Assembly (NCBI GenBank): GCA_016180845.1
Contig: JACPAK010000002.1
Location: forward strand, 124,001 to 188,000
From: Deltaproteobacteria bacterium
GTDB lineage: Bacteria; UBA10199; JACPAL01
DNA length: 64,000 nucleotides
Direction of reading: 5' to 3'
The notes under the pieces: model-generated
Seen by the model: only the letters and a program-made list of their open reading frames with translations
Database searches by the model: none
What the model was told of the DNA's origin: nothing
Shown: positions 52,670-62,789 of the stretch, piece by piece
Layout: each line of letters begins with the position of its first letter
Numbering within the stretch: the stretch's first letter is position 1
Translations under genes and position numbers: made by a program

Positions 52670-55600
52670 GTGTACCAAGCGCTTCAAGTCTTGTAGCTGC
52701 CTCTGCCCGGACCTTTGGATTCTGTGTCTTGGCCATGACCTCTCTTAATTCTCCCGCGTACTTATCACCGGCAATCTTCTCATAGGTCTTGAGCGCGCGT
52801 GTCGCCTCTTGTTGGGCCAGTTCGTAGGGACTATGAAGCTCTGAAAGCAAACTCTCAAGCGTTGCAAGGTCATTTGTCGTGGCGCGGAGTGTGATGAGTG
52901 CCTGCCTGTGGACGTCAGGATTTTTGTCAGCCAGGAAGTCGAAAATCATCGGGTAGTGAGCCACGATGATTCTTTCTGATGGTTCCCTCGCCTCTGGAGG
53001 GAGTTTCGGTAGGGCCTCTATCCCCTTTTGATAGATTGCAATAGTAAGCAGGCTGACCTCTGGTGGGATCGGTTTCTTGTCCATTTTGATTTTATCGATG
53101 CGCGCCTTTATGACACTGAGCGAAAAGGGACCGACAAGCGACGCGAGCGCCTCTATCGCGACGACGAGATCCCCCTTTTGATCTTCTCGTGCTATGAGCC
53201 CCGCGAGGAAATTCGCTTTTTCTCGAGGCTCTTCCAGATCATCGGCAAATCGCGACATTGCAAGCAGGGTTACGGTTTTTAGGGTTAGCGCTACCGCTAC
53301 CGCCTGTCTTCCTTGAGCTGATGTTATCGTGACGGGGACCTCCATTTTATAACGATTAAAAAAGTAATATTCATCGTTGGTCATGCTTTTGAGATCTTTT
53401 CGTCGTCCCGAGAGGTAAAGCGGGTCCTGAAGATAAGCGGTCAGCCGGTCCACAAGTTGTTTGACAACATACGGATCCCCTTTTTCAATCATCGCTTGGG
53501 CCGCGCACACCCGGACAGCGGCCGAATCATCATCGAGTGCCGCATGAAAACGTTTTTTGACCTCGTCATCTGCTTCAGAGAGGAAGGGAGTCAACGCCTG
53601 ATACGCCGCAAGCCGGACCGCGATCGCTTCCTTGTCCCTATTTTTTAATCGTTCCAGTTCTTCTGAAATGGCACTGACATCGACCTCTGGCTCCCCTATC
53701 TTCTTCTTTAAACGATCTGCTTTTGGTGGCACAGCTTTTCGAGATATTTTTTTATCGTAGGTCCTGTAGCGGACTTCTTTGACAACCCTTTCAGTCCCCT
53801 CTCCCTCAAAAACGACGACAGGTTCGAGGGTCTTCACGAGATCATAATCGTCTCTGTACGCATCCGATTTTTCTGATCTTGGGGGAAAGTATTGACTCAA
53901 ACGAATGAGCAGCGGGACCGCCTCTTGTCCAATGATTTGACGGGCGGAATAGGCGACGGAGAGGAGGCTGCCAGGTGAGAGACTACGGGCCTGTTCTCCA
54001 AAGAGTTTTTTTAGTTTTGTTGCCGTCTCGCTGGCCAACGGTTGTTTGAGAGAGGGGATCTTGTGGGCCGAGGCGACAAGGACAGCCCCTCGGGCGGCAA
54101 CAATCCGGTCTGCAAGGACGAGAAGTTTCTCAATCTCAGGAATTTTTTCGGGATCTGTGACATTGCCCAATAGGCGTGTCAGATTTGGAAGAACTTTTTC
54201 GAGCCGGTGTTGCCAACGCGTATCACACCAGTTGTCCGGTTTTGTCACGGCGAGGAGATAGTTGACGAACGGGATCAGGAAGTTGGGATTTTGTAATCTC
54301 CCGTTCAGGATTTCGCTCAACGGTTTTAACTCATCCTTTGAGAGGGTCTTGTTATCGTGTATCAGATCCAATACCGCGATGAACTGTTCAGGGGTCAGCT
54401 CTCTTTTCGCCAAGGTGGCAATCAAACGATTGGCGTCTGTCTTGAGTCTCTTCCCGACCTTCGCGCGTTCTTTCGGCTCCTTTGGGATCATCACGAGGGG
54501 ATGATCTGAGACGATGATCTTCCGGATCTGCGCGATCAGGGCGTCTGTCGTGAGGATTGAATTATCCTTTTCTCCAAGGATCTCGCGACAGATCTCTTTC
54601 GTTTCTTCATCAATCTGCGAAGATTTCAGGTAGCTCCGGAAGAGGGGCTCCGCTTTTTCGGGGTTCATCTTATAGGCGAGGGAGAGCGCCTCGTACGTCC
54701 GGTAGCGTGGCTTGTCCCACTGAACGAGCATCGTGAAGAGTCCATCCTTGAGCTCGGCCGATTTTTTCGTCACCTTGAGGACGATATCTGTGACCTTTTC
54801 AACACTCTTTTTTTCGCGATCATCGAGCTGGTGAGTTGGTTTTACGAACAAGGTGTTGAGGTCAGCCCAATGGGTGGCAATCGCTTTCACCAGCTCCTCC
54901 TCGGTGATCGCCTTTTTTTCCAAGGCAAAGAGATAGTCACCAAGGTTGGTACTGGTCCCGTCCTTAACACGCGCAATGATATTGCCGGCCAGTTCTGTCC
55001 CGAAATCGAGGAAGTCAAAGTCCTTCGGTTTCGCAAAAATATCCTGACGGATCGCCCCTTCTTTCACCAGATAATCGGGCGGGATCGGCCCGGCAGGGTT
55101 TGGAAGGTCGGCCTTCTCGGAGTCGGTTGCTTTTTTTGGCGGCTCGAAATAGACTAACTGCTCCGGATAGGAGTGCGGTTGGAAAGTATGGTCCTCCGGT
55201 CCCGTTTCTGCCTGTCGGATACAGTCAAGCCTTTGGGGGGTTTGATCCGGATTTTTGAGCTCTTCGTTACAACGGTTTTGCAACTCCTTTTTTGAAAGGA
55301 GTTTTGCCTTTTGGGGACCGAGGAGCTTCACGGGATAGGGGATCGGTTGGCCGGGAGAGGCTGCCGCATACGGATTCTCGGCATAAAATTTCGCAGAATA
55401 ATAGACAGTATCGCCCGGCTTTATCGGTTCTGGATCCGCATTTGTTCCATAGAGATCGACATACCCCCCTTTTCTAAGACCGAGTCTGACCTGATAGTCT
55501 TTACAGACCTCCTTGTCTCCTTCCTTGTGGCACTGCGCCGTGAGGAGATCCCCAACGCCGTCATGATTGAGGTCATAAGTGGGTGGCAGGAAATTGTCCG

Positions 55601-55682
55601 GATGGTTCTCCCGAGGATTGCCTTTTAGTATTTTGGTGTAAGAGTCTCCCATCTCGTGTTTGTTATCGGGCTTAAAATACAA
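52653..55682 (-). CDS. Large HEAT-repeat-like protein of unknown function
   Basis: A 1009-residue helical protein. Residues ~1-200 include [13 protein letters not shown], a single calcium-loop-like motif, and [18 protein letters not shown]. The rest is an alpha-solenoid with HEAT-type units, e.g. [69 protein letters not shown]. The start used is TTG and gives no signal peptide. The frame stays open ~70 nt further upstream and contains a Cys (NFCGVNSEK) but no good start, so the true 5' end is uncertain or lost. It may be an envelope protein with its leader missing. Confidence 0.65.
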   Translation of the reverse strand: MYFKPDNKHEMGDSYTKILKGNPRENHPDNFLPPTYDLNHDGVGDLLTAQCHKEGDKEVCKDYQVRLGLRKGGYVDLYGTNADPEPIKPGDTVYYSAKFYAENPYAAASPGQPIPYPVKLLGPQKAKLLSKKELQNRCNEELKNPDQTPQRLDCIRQAETGPEDHTFQPHSYPEQLVYFEPPKKATDSEKADLPNPAGPIPPDYLVKEGAIRQDIFAKPKDFDFLDFGTELAGNIIARVKDGTSTNLGDYLFALEKKAITEEELVKAIATHWADLNTLFVKPTHQLDDREKKSVEKVTDIVLKVTKKSAELKDGLFTMLVQWDKPRYRTYEALSLAYKMNPEKAEPLFRSYLKSSQIDEETKEICREILGEKDNSILTTDALIAQIRKIIVSDHPLVMIPKEPKERAKVGKRLKTDANRLIATLAKRELTPEQFIAVLDLIHDNKTLSKDELKPLSEILNGRLQNPNFLIPFVNYLLAVTKPDNWCDTRWQHRLEKVLPNLTRLLGNVTDPEKIPEIEKLLVLADRIVAARGAVLVASAHKIPSLKQPLASETATKLKKLFGEQARSLSPGSLLSVAYSARQIIGQEAVPLLIRLSQYFPPRSEKSDAYRDDYDLVKTLEPVVVFEGEGTERVVKEVRYRTYDKKISRKAVPPKADRLKKKIGEPEVDVSAISEELERLKNRDKEAIAVRLAAYQALTPFLSEADDEVKKRFHAALDDDSAAVRVCAAQAMIEKGDPYVVKQLVDRLTAYLQDPLYLSGRRKDLKSMTNDEYYFFNRYKMEVPVTITSAQGRQAVAVALTLKTVTLLAMSRFADDLEEPREKANFLAGLIAREDQKGDLVVAIEALASLVGPFSLSVIKARIDKIKMDKKPIPPEVSLLTIAIYQKGIEALPKLPPEAREPSERIIVAHYPMIFDFLADKNPDVHRQALITLRATTNDLATLESLLSELHSPYELAQQEATRALKTYEKIAGDKYAGELREVMAKTQNPKVRAEAATRLEALGTPIPTQ

Positions 55683-55733
55683 AAGTTTCTCACTATTTAC
55701 ACCACAAAAATTTGGAGGTAATGAAGTTCTAAC

Positions 55734-57158
55734 TTGTTGAAAAAATTAAAGAAGATTCCACACTGCCACCAGATGATCCCGCGTGGAGATCAGAGGATCG
55801 GGCCTTATCTCTCCGATACCGTGGTTCAAGGCGATCCGGAGCTTGTCTATCGGGCGCGCGATAGCCAGGATCTCACGGAGATCTTGAAATACTGTCACCA
55901 GGAAAAGATTCCGGTCACCTTTTGTGGGAGTCAGACGAGCCTGACCGGTTCCTCCGTTGCCTTTGGTGGGCTCCTGGTCTGGATGGGGCATCGGGACAGG
56001 GTTTTAGATATCGAGAAAAATCAGGCGACAGCAGAGTCGGGGATCCTGCTTGGTCAATTTCAGAGGCAGATTGAAGAGGCAGGCTGTTTTTATCCACCGG
56101 ATCCGACGAGTCGGCATGAGGCCCAACTGGGTGGGACCGTCGGGACAAACGCTGCCGGAGAGGATTGTCTTCTCTACGGATCGACACGCGATTATGTGCG
56201 ACGATTGAAGTTGTTCAAGGCGGATGGCACGGAAATCGTTATCGAGAGAAAGTTACCCTTCAACGGTCCCCACAAGGGACGGGGAGGATATTGCCTTGAT
56301 GGGGATCCGATCGATCTCTTTATCGGATCTGAGGGGACGCTCGGGGTTGTGACCGAGGTGACTGTCGACCTGCTCCCCCCCTCAAATCCCTTTTTCCTCG
56401 CCTGGGCCTTTTTCCCCGATTTCGAATCAGCGCTTGAATTTGTGATCACAGCGAGGCGAGATCAACAGGTAAGACCGAGGTCCATGGAGCTTCTGGACGA
56501 GGAGTCTCTGAAGATTGTCGCCTCCCAGGAGAGGCCGCCGACAGGGGCGTTGCGAGGCAAGGCGGCAGTGACCTTCAAACAGGAGTATGCGAATGAAGCG
56601 GAAGGAGACCTGTATTTAGGGCGCTGGCTCGGCCTTATCGAGCCGCTCTTGAAATCAAAAGAGGTCTCGGGTTTTCTGGATTATATTGTGGTGGCGGACG
56701 ATCCGGTCTCAAAGGAGCGCCTGAGAAAGTTACGCCACGCAGTCCCAAGTACCGTCAATGAAGAGGTGAGCCGTTATCGGATCGATGGGGGAGGGAAGAT
56801 CTCGACCGACTGGTGGGTCCCTGTCGAAAAGATTCGCGAGATGATGGATGAGGTGAAGAGGGAGAGCGAGGAGTTGGGGCTTCGTTATCTCGCCTATGCG
56901 CATTTCGGGGAAGGGCATCCGCATATCAATTACGTCGCTCGAAATCACAGCGAGATGGCTCGCGCCCAGAAACTGCTGCTCCATCAATGTCGCCGGGCGG
57001 TCAAGCTCGGAGGGGGGGTCGCCGGTGAGCATGGGCTTGGGAAGCTGTACCGGCATCTCTTGAAGGTCCAGTGGCCCTCATCCGTCATTCGTCAGATGAA
57101 ACAGATCAAGAAGGAATTTGATCCGAATAATATTTTGGGGAAAGGGAATATTTTTTAG
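55734..57158 (+). CDS. FAD-linked oxidase (GlcD/lactate dehydrogenase-like)
   Basis: A 474-residue flavoenzyme of the VAO/PCMH group. FCGSQTSLTGSSVAFGGLLV is the first FAD-binding stretch, GGTVGTNAAGEDCLLYGSTR the second, and FIGSEGTLGVVTEVTVDLLP the third. The cap domain ends with GVAGEHGLGKLYRHLLKVQW and FDPNNILGKGNIF. It oxidises a 2-hydroxy acid such as glycolate or D-lactate. The start is TTG at 55734 or 55737; GGAGG at 55713 is 17 nt away, so the exact start is uncertain. Confidence 0.88.
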   Translation: MLKKLKKIPHCHQMIPRGDQRIGPYLSDTVVQGDPELVYRARDSQDLTEILKYCHQEKIPVTFCGSQTSLTGSSVAFGGLLVWMGHRDRVLDIEKNQATAESGILLGQFQRQIEEAGCFYPPDPTSRHEAQLGGTVGTNAAGEDCLLYGSTRDYVRRLKLFKADGTEIVIERKLPFNGPHKGRGGYCLDGDPIDLFIGSEGTLGVVTEVTVDLLPPSNPFFLAWAFFPDFESALEFVITARRDQQVRPRSMELLDEESLKIVASQERPPTGALRGKAAVTFKQEYANEAEGDLYLGRWLGLIEPLLKSKEVSGFLDYIVVADDPVSKERLRKLRHAVPSTVNEEVSRYRIDGGGKISTDWWVPVEKIREMMDEVKRESEELGLRYLAYAHFGEGHPHINYVARNHSEMARAQKLLLHQCRRAVKLGGGVAGEHGLGKLYRHLLKVQWPSSVIRQMKQIKKEFDPNNILGKGNIF

Positions 57159-57468
57159 GCTTGGATTGTTTTATTCTTATCAGCATCAAAATCACGAGGA
57201 TAAAGATCAAAGTTATCATCTGAATCATCTTCAATGATCCGTTCAAAGAGGACCTCAACTCCTCTCAAAAGATAGCCACCGAGGGTCATCACAAGTGCGA
57301 TCCCCTGCATGAAGCCACCGATAGAGCGGGCGGCAGGCCGATGAACAAGGAAGAAGGAACCTAATTCTAGAAGATTGGCAACACCTTTTCTCCAGTAAAG
57401 ACGGCGCCAAAAAAGGTCCCGAGGGGGACAAGAAGTCCAACGGCATTGGCAATGAGATTCAGTCCCAT
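57155..57468 (-). pseudogene. Frameshifted small membrane-protein gene
   Basis: In the otherwise empty 57159-57639 gap the minus strand codes for MGLNLIANAVGLLVPLGTFF-type sequence up to a stop after 33 residues. One base off, the reading continues as GVANLLELGSFFLVHRPAAR, then GFMQGIALVMTLGGYLLRG and an acidic tail ending FDADKNKTIQA. One missing base near the A-run at 57386-57389 would restore a ~104-residue two-helix membrane protein. It is a decayed gene, a sequence error, or less likely a programmed shift. Confidence 0.4.
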
Positions 57469-57639
57469 GACTATTTTATCGCTTTTTAGGAGAAATTGTT
57501 GTTTCCTCCACAATCACAATCAAATTGGACATCGCTCATGAGTGAGGGGTTTCCAAAGTGGTTGAGCTGACAGAATTGGCCAACAACGGCTCAGAAAAAC
57601 TAACTTGCGCTTCATCGGTATTTAGATAATGCAGGGGCC

Positions 57640-58638
57640 GTGCCAACATTTCGTCCTTTCCAACTCTTCGTCGATCAGGCTGTTTCCGAGCTTGCTTTGA
57701 CAAAGAGACTCCTGAAAAAATTCCCAAAAATTCCGGTAAAAATTGTCCTGGATCGAAGAGAAATAAAGCGTCCTGTCGAGATGACCTGGGCGAAGAAGGG
57801 GCTTTATCTTACGAGACTTAAATCCGATCCGATCAAGGATTTTCGCATGATGTCCGAGAGCTCCAGGCGTCCTTATTTCTCACTCGATCTCGTTTCAAAC
57901 TGCCATCTCGAATGTACGTATTGCATCCTGCAGAGTTATCTTGAGAATAATCCTGTCATTACGGTCTATACGAATTTCGAGGAGATCCTTGAAAGGCTTG
58001 CCACACAGATTCCATCACTCCCGGAGGGGAGTGTGGTCGGGACAGGACGGATCGCCGATTCACTTGCGCTGGATGACCTGACAGGTCATACGCGGGAGAT
58101 GGTTCCTTTTTTCGGAAAACAGGATCGGTCGTTCCTCGAATTAAAGACAAAGTCTGCCTTTGTAAGAAACCTGCTGGGTCTCGATCATCGGGGTAAAACC
58201 GTCGTCTCCTGGTCCGTTAATCCTCAGACAATCATTGATCGTGAAGAGTATAAAACCGCTTCGCTCGAGGAGCGACTCAAGGCCGCCTCTCAAGTGGTAG
58301 AGGCTGGTTATCCGGTTGGTTTTCACTTCGATCCGATGATCTTTCACGAGAGATGGAAAGAAAATTATCAAGAAGTGGTGCAGAAGATCTTTAAGAAGGT
58401 GAAACCCGATCAAGTCGCCTGGATCAGTATCGGAACACTTCGCTTTCCCGCGCGTCAGGCGCGAATCATGGCAAAAAGATTTCCGAAGAATAAAAATGTC
58501 CTGGAGAAACTGGTCTCGACCCATCGAAAAGTTCTCCATTATCCGGATGATCTACGCGAAGAGATGCAGGGCATACTCGAATCAGAGCTTCTGAAAAATC
58601 TCCCTGCCGACAAAATTTATCGGTGTATGGATTTTTAG
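57640..58638 (+). CDS. Radical-SAM protein, spore-photoproduct-lyase (SplB)-like
   Basis: A 332-residue radical-SAM enzyme. NCHLECTYCILQSYLENNP has the CX3CX2C triad (about residues 87-94) in the form used by SplB and DNA repair photolyase-like proteins. GTGRIADSLALDDLTGHTRE, FLELKTKS, VVSWSVNPQTIIDREEYKTA and VGFHFDPMIFHERWKENYQE are further SplB-type segments. SplB repairs thymine spore photoproduct; non-spore-formers carry relatives of unknown substrate. It starts at GTG with GCAGGGG upstream. Confidence 0.8.
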   Translation: MPTFRPFQLFVDQAVSELALTKRLLKKFPKIPVKIVLDRREIKRPVEMTWAKKGLYLTRLKSDPIKDFRMMSESSRRPYFSLDLVSNCHLECTYCILQSYLENNPVITVYTNFEEILERLATQIPSLPEGSVVGTGRIADSLALDDLTGHTREMVPFFGKQDRSFLELKTKSAFVRNLLGLDHRGKTVVSWSVNPQTIIDREEYKTASLEERLKAASQVVEAGYPVGFHFDPMIFHERWKENYQEVVQKIFKKVKPDQVAWISIGTLRFPARQARIMAKRFPKNKNVLEKLVSTHRKVLHYPDDLREEMQGILESELLKNLPADKIYRCMDF

Positions 58639-59357
58639 TGAGAGGGACTTATTAGCGTTTGCTCACAGCGAGCTGATATCTCGATCAGACGATCAACTTC
58701 AGCTATTCTAGCATCAAGCGCTGCTGTTATATTGCCTTCTTCAGGAGATGGGGGTGTTTGCGAAGGGCGAGTCATCTCATCCGTAAAACAAGTTATATGT
58801 TTTTCCATCCCCTCTGCAGTTTCATCAAGGCAATTTTCATTTTCGTGGCATTCCTCCGTGGTCTTTGTGATTGTGGGGCCAAGTTCGGAGATGGCTCTTT
58901 CGTAGGCATCATAGACAGTCTTTGCCCCATCAAGAAAATTTCGGGAGTTAAGTATTGCTGCCGTTTGGACAGCTGTCTCGCCACAGATCCTGCTTGTTTC
59001 GTGGAGAGAGGCTATCAAATCCTCTGGATTATTGGCTGGGTTCAGATCTTCTGCGAGACATTTGGTCATGAGTAAATAACCTGTTAGGAGTTCACCCAGG
59101 CACTGAGGGTCATTGGCACAAACGCCGTTTTCAATATCCGTTTTTACTTTTTCTGTTCCCGTTCGATAACCTCTAAATATGCTTGAGAAGAGCGTATGAG
59201 CGAATCTGATTCCTCGAAGAAGGTTGTTATTTTGAGGAAGAGGAGAAGGGGGGGCATCCTTAGGTACGGCGGTAGTATTTCTGGTGACGGCATCCGCTCC
59301 CGCACATGCAGCCCCAAGCACAGCAACGACCAAGGCCCCAATTCGAAGGTTTGGCAT
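58635..59357 (-). CDS. Exported Cys-rich protein of unknown function
   Basis: A 240-residue protein with a signal peptide (MPNLRIGALVVAVLGAACAG, then ADA). The Cys there is not in a good lipobox, so cleavage by signal peptidase I is likely. The mature chain is helical with about nine cysteines (CANDPQC, RICGE, ECHENENCLDE, HITCFTD, ARCEQT), suggesting disulfides in the periplasm. AAAGGAG lies before the start. I do not recognise the family. It overlaps the SplB-like gene by 4 nt at the 3' ends. Confidence 0.6.
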   Translation of the reverse strand: MPNLRIGALVVAVLGAACAGADAVTRNTTAVPKDAPPSPLPQNNNLLRGIRFAHTLFSSIFRGYRTGTEKVKTDIENGVCANDPQCLGELLTGYLLMTKCLAEDLNPANNPEDLIASLHETSRICGETAVQTAAILNSRNFLDGAKTVYDAYERAISELGPTITKTTEECHENENCLDETAEGMEKHITCFTDEMTRPSQTPPSPEEGNITAALDARIAEVDRLIEISARCEQTLISPSH

Positions 59358-59457
59358 AAATGCTCCTTTCAGATTATCTTATCGCTTTTTGGTGACTAAT
59401 GTTGTGAGTAAAAGACAGGCCCCAAATCCCTCATCGAGTTTAGAAACACGAAAGGCC

Positions 59458-59495
59458 GAAGGGGGCCTTCTTGTTTTAGCGGGAGACGGGATTTG
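59458..59495. repeat. Duplicated tRNA-Gly 3' end, copy 1
   Basis: A 38-bp segment (GAAGGGGGCCTTCTTG... ending GACGGGATTTG) identical to 59611-59648. The second copy contains the last 17 nt of tRNA-Gly (minus strand) and its downstream hairpin half. A 115-bp spacer lies between, with an inverted pair CGAAACGAT/ATCGTTTCG and a plus-strand TTCAAATCCCGTCG that mirrors the tRNA T arm. Confidence 0.75.
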
Positions 59496-59590
59496 CCCTT
59501 GCGTTCGCTATACAGCTCACTCCAGGGCGTCGGCCTACGAAACGATTCACTGGATCGTTTCGTTACGGCCGTTCAAATCCCGTCGTTTCT

Positions 59591-59630
59591 AAAAACAAGT
59601 CGGCCCCCGTGAAGGGGGCCTTCTTGTTTT
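59591..59630 (-). terminator. Long hairpin downstream of tRNA-Gly
   Basis: AAAAACAAG, GGCCCCC and GGGGGCC, CTTGTTTT pair around a GTGAAG loop, with a small internal bulge. On the minus strand it lies directly after the tRNA-Gly 3' end and closes in a T-run, as an intrinsic terminator would; the symmetry would let it work both ways. Confidence 0.65.
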
Positions 59631-59631
59631 A

Positions 59632-59702
<71 letters not shown>

Positions 59703-59820
59703 ATCGATCCAATTCAATCTAATACACGCCCATCTTGACGATCAAGAGATAAAAAACAAAAGCAATTACAGGAAAACTTGCTTCGTTATAAAAGATGACG
59801 TAGATTCCTGCTTAACCTTC

Positions 59821-60744
59821 ATGACCCTCAAAGATCGAGCACGTAAAACCAAAAGCTTTTTTCAAGCAGAGATCTGGGAGATCGATCTCAAAACGCTCCG
59901 TTGGTTTAAAAAGATCCCCCTTTATCTCTGCCGTGTCGGTTTGATTGTCCATCAGGGGTATCAGAAAAAGATGGTTCCGGTGCGGGCAACGGCGCTCGCC
60001 TACACGACGCTCCTTTCCCTTGTCCCTTTTTTGGCGGTGACCTTTGCCCTTTTCAAGGCGTTTGGGGGGCTGGAAAAATCAGCGGAACCGATCAAGGCAC
60101 TGATCTTGTCCAATCTGGCGACAGGGACCGGGACTGCCGTGACCGGTTATCTCGATCAGTTCATCGAAAATTTTCGGAGCGGTGCGGTCGGCCTGATCGG
60201 TTTTTTTCTTCTGATCCTTTCGGTGGTGGGGGTTCTGGCCACGATTGAGAAGGCGTTTAACGATATTTGGGAGATTCCGCAGAGCCGATCTTTTATCAGG
60301 CGATTTACCACCTATTGGACATTGATCACGACCGGGCCTGTTCTGGTCGGGGTCACATTGACCGTGACAGGTGCCTTGCAGAGCAGCAAATTGGTAAACC
60401 AGATCTTGGCATTGAGTGGTGCCGAGAAGTTTTTCATCGGAAAGATCCCCTGGCTCATTACCTGGGGGATGTTTACCGGGCTTTACCTGATCATGCCGAA
60501 TACGAAGGTCAAGATCCGGTCTGCGCTCATGGGGGGTGTTATTGGGGGGACCCTCTGGGAGATCGCGAAATATGGCTACACCCTCTATGCGACCCGTATT
60601 ATAAAGAATTACGCCTTCTACGGTTCGCTGGGGATGGTCCCGATCTTTCTGATCTGGATTTATTACACCTGGCTCGTGGTGCTAATCGGGGCACTGCTCG
60701 CCCATGCGGATCAGAATGTTCACAGCTACAAACCCCAAAAATAG
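59821..60744 (+). CDS. YihY/BrkB-family inner-membrane protein
   Basis: A 307-residue protein with about six membrane helices. PVRATALAYTTLLSLVPFLA is the family signature. Other parts are GLIGFFLLILSVVGVLATIE with FNDIWEIPQSRSFIRRFTTY after it, and a C-terminal FYGSLGMVPIFLIWIYYTWL. Members were once called ribonuclease BN, but transport or envelope roles are more likely. It lies before the rimP leader on the same strand. Confidence 0.9.
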   Translation: MTLKDRARKTKSFFQAEIWEIDLKTLRWFKKIPLYLCRVGLIVHQGYQKKMVPVRATALAYTTLLSLVPFLAVTFALFKAFGGLEKSAEPIKALILSNLATGTGTAVTGYLDQFIENFRSGAVGLIGFFLLILSVVGVLATIEKAFNDIWEIPQSRSFIRRFTTYWTLITTGPVLVGVTLTVTGALQSSKLVNQILALSGAEKFFIGKIPWLITWGMFTGLYLIMPNTKVKIRSALMGGVIGGTLWEIAKYGYTLYATRIIKNYAFYGSLGMVPIFLIWIYYTWLVVLIGALLAHADQNVHSYKPQK

Positions 60745-60803
60745 AAGTTGCAACGCCCCCTTGCTTTGGTTTACTAAGTAACTACATTTTCGGCAATTTC
60801 CGG

Positions 60804-60828
60804 AAGTGGGCCTTAAGCCCACTTTTTT
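60804..60828 (+). terminator. Hairpin with U-run in front of rimP
   Basis: AAGTGGGC, loop CTTAA, GCCCACTT, then further T. It lies 17 nt before the rimP start, so it may end the YihY-family transcript or act as an attenuator of the rimP-nusA-infB operon. A similar hairpin is known in rimP leaders of other bacteria. Confidence 0.7.
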
Positions 60829-60844
60829 GCTTTATAGGGGTTTT

Positions 60845-61294
60845 ATGCAGGTCGACCTCGAAAAGGTTCGGGGGGTTCTGGAACCGATCCTCACCCTGCT
60901 CGGCTTTGAACTAATCGATGTTCGGTTTCTGAGTGAGCAGGGAAGGTGGGTCCTGCGCGTTTATATTGATCGAGAAGGAGGGGTGACGCTTGGTGATTGC
61001 AGCTGCGTCTCCCGTGAGATTGAAACACCTCTGGAGGTGGAAGCGCTGATCCCTCTCCGTTATCACCTAGAGGTTTCGACCCCCGGTCTTGATCGACCAC
61101 TGATCAAGGAAGCTGATTTCAGGCGATTTGTGGGGCAAAAGGTGGCGATCAGGCTGGAAAACCCGATCGAGAATCAGCGGAACTTTAAGGGAATTCTCGA
61201 AGGGATTGAGGGGGGGGTTGTGAGTATTCAGTCGGAGGGACGCTCCAGGCAGCTTCCGTTTCGTGAGATTAAGAGGGCGCATTTGGTTTTTTAG
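60845..61294 (+). CDS. rimP: Ribosome maturation factor RimP
   Basis: A 149-residue protein starting MQVDLEKVRGVLEPILTLLG. FELIDVRFLSEQGRWVLRVY and IDREGGVTLGDCSCVSREIE are the N-terminal domain, LEVSTPGLDRPLIKEADFRR the core motif, and the last ~60 residues the SH3-like domain. It helps 30S assembly. The ATG at 60845 avoids the leader hairpin. nusA follows by 11 nt. Confidence 0.95.
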   Translation: MQVDLEKVRGVLEPILTLLGFELIDVRFLSEQGRWVLRVYIDREGGVTLGDCSCVSREIETPLEVEALIPLRYHLEVSTPGLDRPLIKEADFRRFVGQKVAIRLENPIENQRNFKGILEGIEGGVVSIQSEGRSRQLPFREIKRAHLVF

Positions 61295-61305
61295 AGGAGG
61301 TATTT

Positions 61306-62778
61306 ATGATGCAGGATTTAAACCGAATCATTGAGACTGTCAGCAAGGATAAGTCGATTCCAAAGGAATTGATTGTTGAAGCGCTCGAATCAGCGATGTT
61401 GACGGCAGCTCGCAAGAGATATGGTCACGAAAGAGAGATCGAGGCGCGATATAATGAAGAGATCAGCGAGGTCGAACTTTTTCAGTTTCGGACCGTGGCA
61501 GAGCAGATCACCAATGAACTGACTGAAATGAGTCTGGAAGAGGCACGCAAGCTCGATCCCGATGCGAAGATCGGTGATTCCATTGGCGAAAAACTGGATA
61601 ATTCTTTTTTGGGAAGAATCGCTGCACAAACGGCGAAGCAGGTGATTATTCAGAAAGTTCGGGATGCCGAGCGGGATATCATTTATAACGAATACAAAGA
61701 CCGTGTCGGTGAGGTCATCACCGGGATTGTTCGGCGAATCGAAAATAAAACCATCATTGTCGATTTGGGCAGGACAGAGGCGATTCTTCCTCCGCGAGAG
61801 CAGGTGAAGACAGAGAGTTACCGGCCTGGGGAGCGAATCCAGGCCTATTTTCTCTCGATTGACAAGAGTCCTCATGGACCTCAACTGATCCTCTCGCGTC
61901 GGGATAGAAAATTAATGACGAAGTTGTTTGAACTCGAGGTCCCCGAAATTAGCGAAAAAATTGTTGAGATCAAGAATGCAGCACGTGAGGCGGGGGCACG
62001 CTCCAAGATAGCTGTTTATTCGAGGGATTCTGATGTCGATCCTGTGGGAGCCTGTGTCGGCATGAAGGGGTCTCGTGTGCAGAGCGTTGTTCAGGAATTA
62101 AGGGGAGAAAAGATCGATATCGTTGCCTGGAATCAGGACCCCGCGAAATTTGTTTGCAATGCGATCTCACCTGCTGAGGTGTCCAAGGTTATTATTAATG
62201 AGAAAGATCACAGTATGGAGATTATTGTTCCTGATGATCAGCTTTCATTGGCGATCGGGAAAAAGGGGCAAAATGTCCGTCTTGCTGCGGAGCTGACCGG
62301 TTGGAGTATTGATATCTACAGTGAAACCAAGCTCGAGGAGATGGCGAAGAAGGCGAAGGCAACCCTTGTCGAGGCCTTAGGCGTCGATGAAGGGGATGCC
62401 ACCATTCTGTACAGTCAGGCCTTCCGGAGTCCAGAGGAGATCGTTGAAACCCCTTTTGAGGATTTGAAAAAAATCCCCGGAATTCAGCCTCAAAAACTGG
62501 AAAATATCCGGACCGCAGCGGTTCGTTATGTGGAGCAGAAGAGACAGACAGTCGAAGGCGGAGGAGAGGCGATTTCTCTCAAAAACATCAAGGGAGTTGG
62601 CTCCAAGACATTGGAGTTGCTGGTTGCGGCTGGTGTGACAACGCTCCAGCAGGTTGTTCAGTTGACGCCAGAACAACTCTCGGAAAAAACCGGGATTCCT
62701 CCTGCGAAGGCGAATCAACTTATTGAGAATGGACGGGCTATCCTTGCCGGTGATCTGAGAGAGGCCGAAGGGGCCTAG
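61306..62778 (+). CDS. nusA: Transcription termination/antitermination factor NusA
   Basis: A 490-residue protein with the polymerase-binding N-domain ([20 protein letters not shown]), an S1 domain (~135-200, [20 protein letters not shown]), KH1 ([20 protein letters not shown]) and KH2 ([20 protein letters not shown]). C-terminal helix-hairpin-helix repeats follow ([39 protein letters not shown]). It controls pausing and termination. GGAGG precedes the start. Confidence 0.97.
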   Translation: MMQDLNRIIETVSKDKSIPKELIVEALESAMLTAARKRYGHEREIEARYNEEISEVELFQFRTVAEQITNELTEMSLEEARKLDPDAKIGDSIGEKLDNSFLGRIAAQTAKQVIIQKVRDAERDIIYNEYKDRVGEVITGIVRRIENKTIIVDLGRTEAILPPREQVKTESYRPGERIQAYFLSIDKSPHGPQLILSRRDRKLMTKLFELEVPEISEKIVEIKNAAREAGARSKIAVYSRDSDVDPVGACVGMKGSRVQSVVQELRGEKIDIVAWNQDPAKFVCNAISPAEVSKVIINEKDHSMEIIVPDDQLSLAIGKKGQNVRLAAELTGWSIDIYSETKLEEMAKKAKATLVEALGVDEGDATILYSQAFRSPEEIVETPFEDLKKIPGIQPQKLENIRTAAVRYVEQKRQTVEGGGEAISLKNIKGVGSKTLELLVAAGVTTLQQVVQLTPEQLSEKTGIPPAKANQLIENGRAILAGDLREAEGA

Positions 62779-62789
62779 GGAATTATTTT

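Noticed and set aside
59479-59560. A second intact tRNA-Gly
   Set aside because: Only the 3' 17 nt are present; there are no anticodon or D arms.
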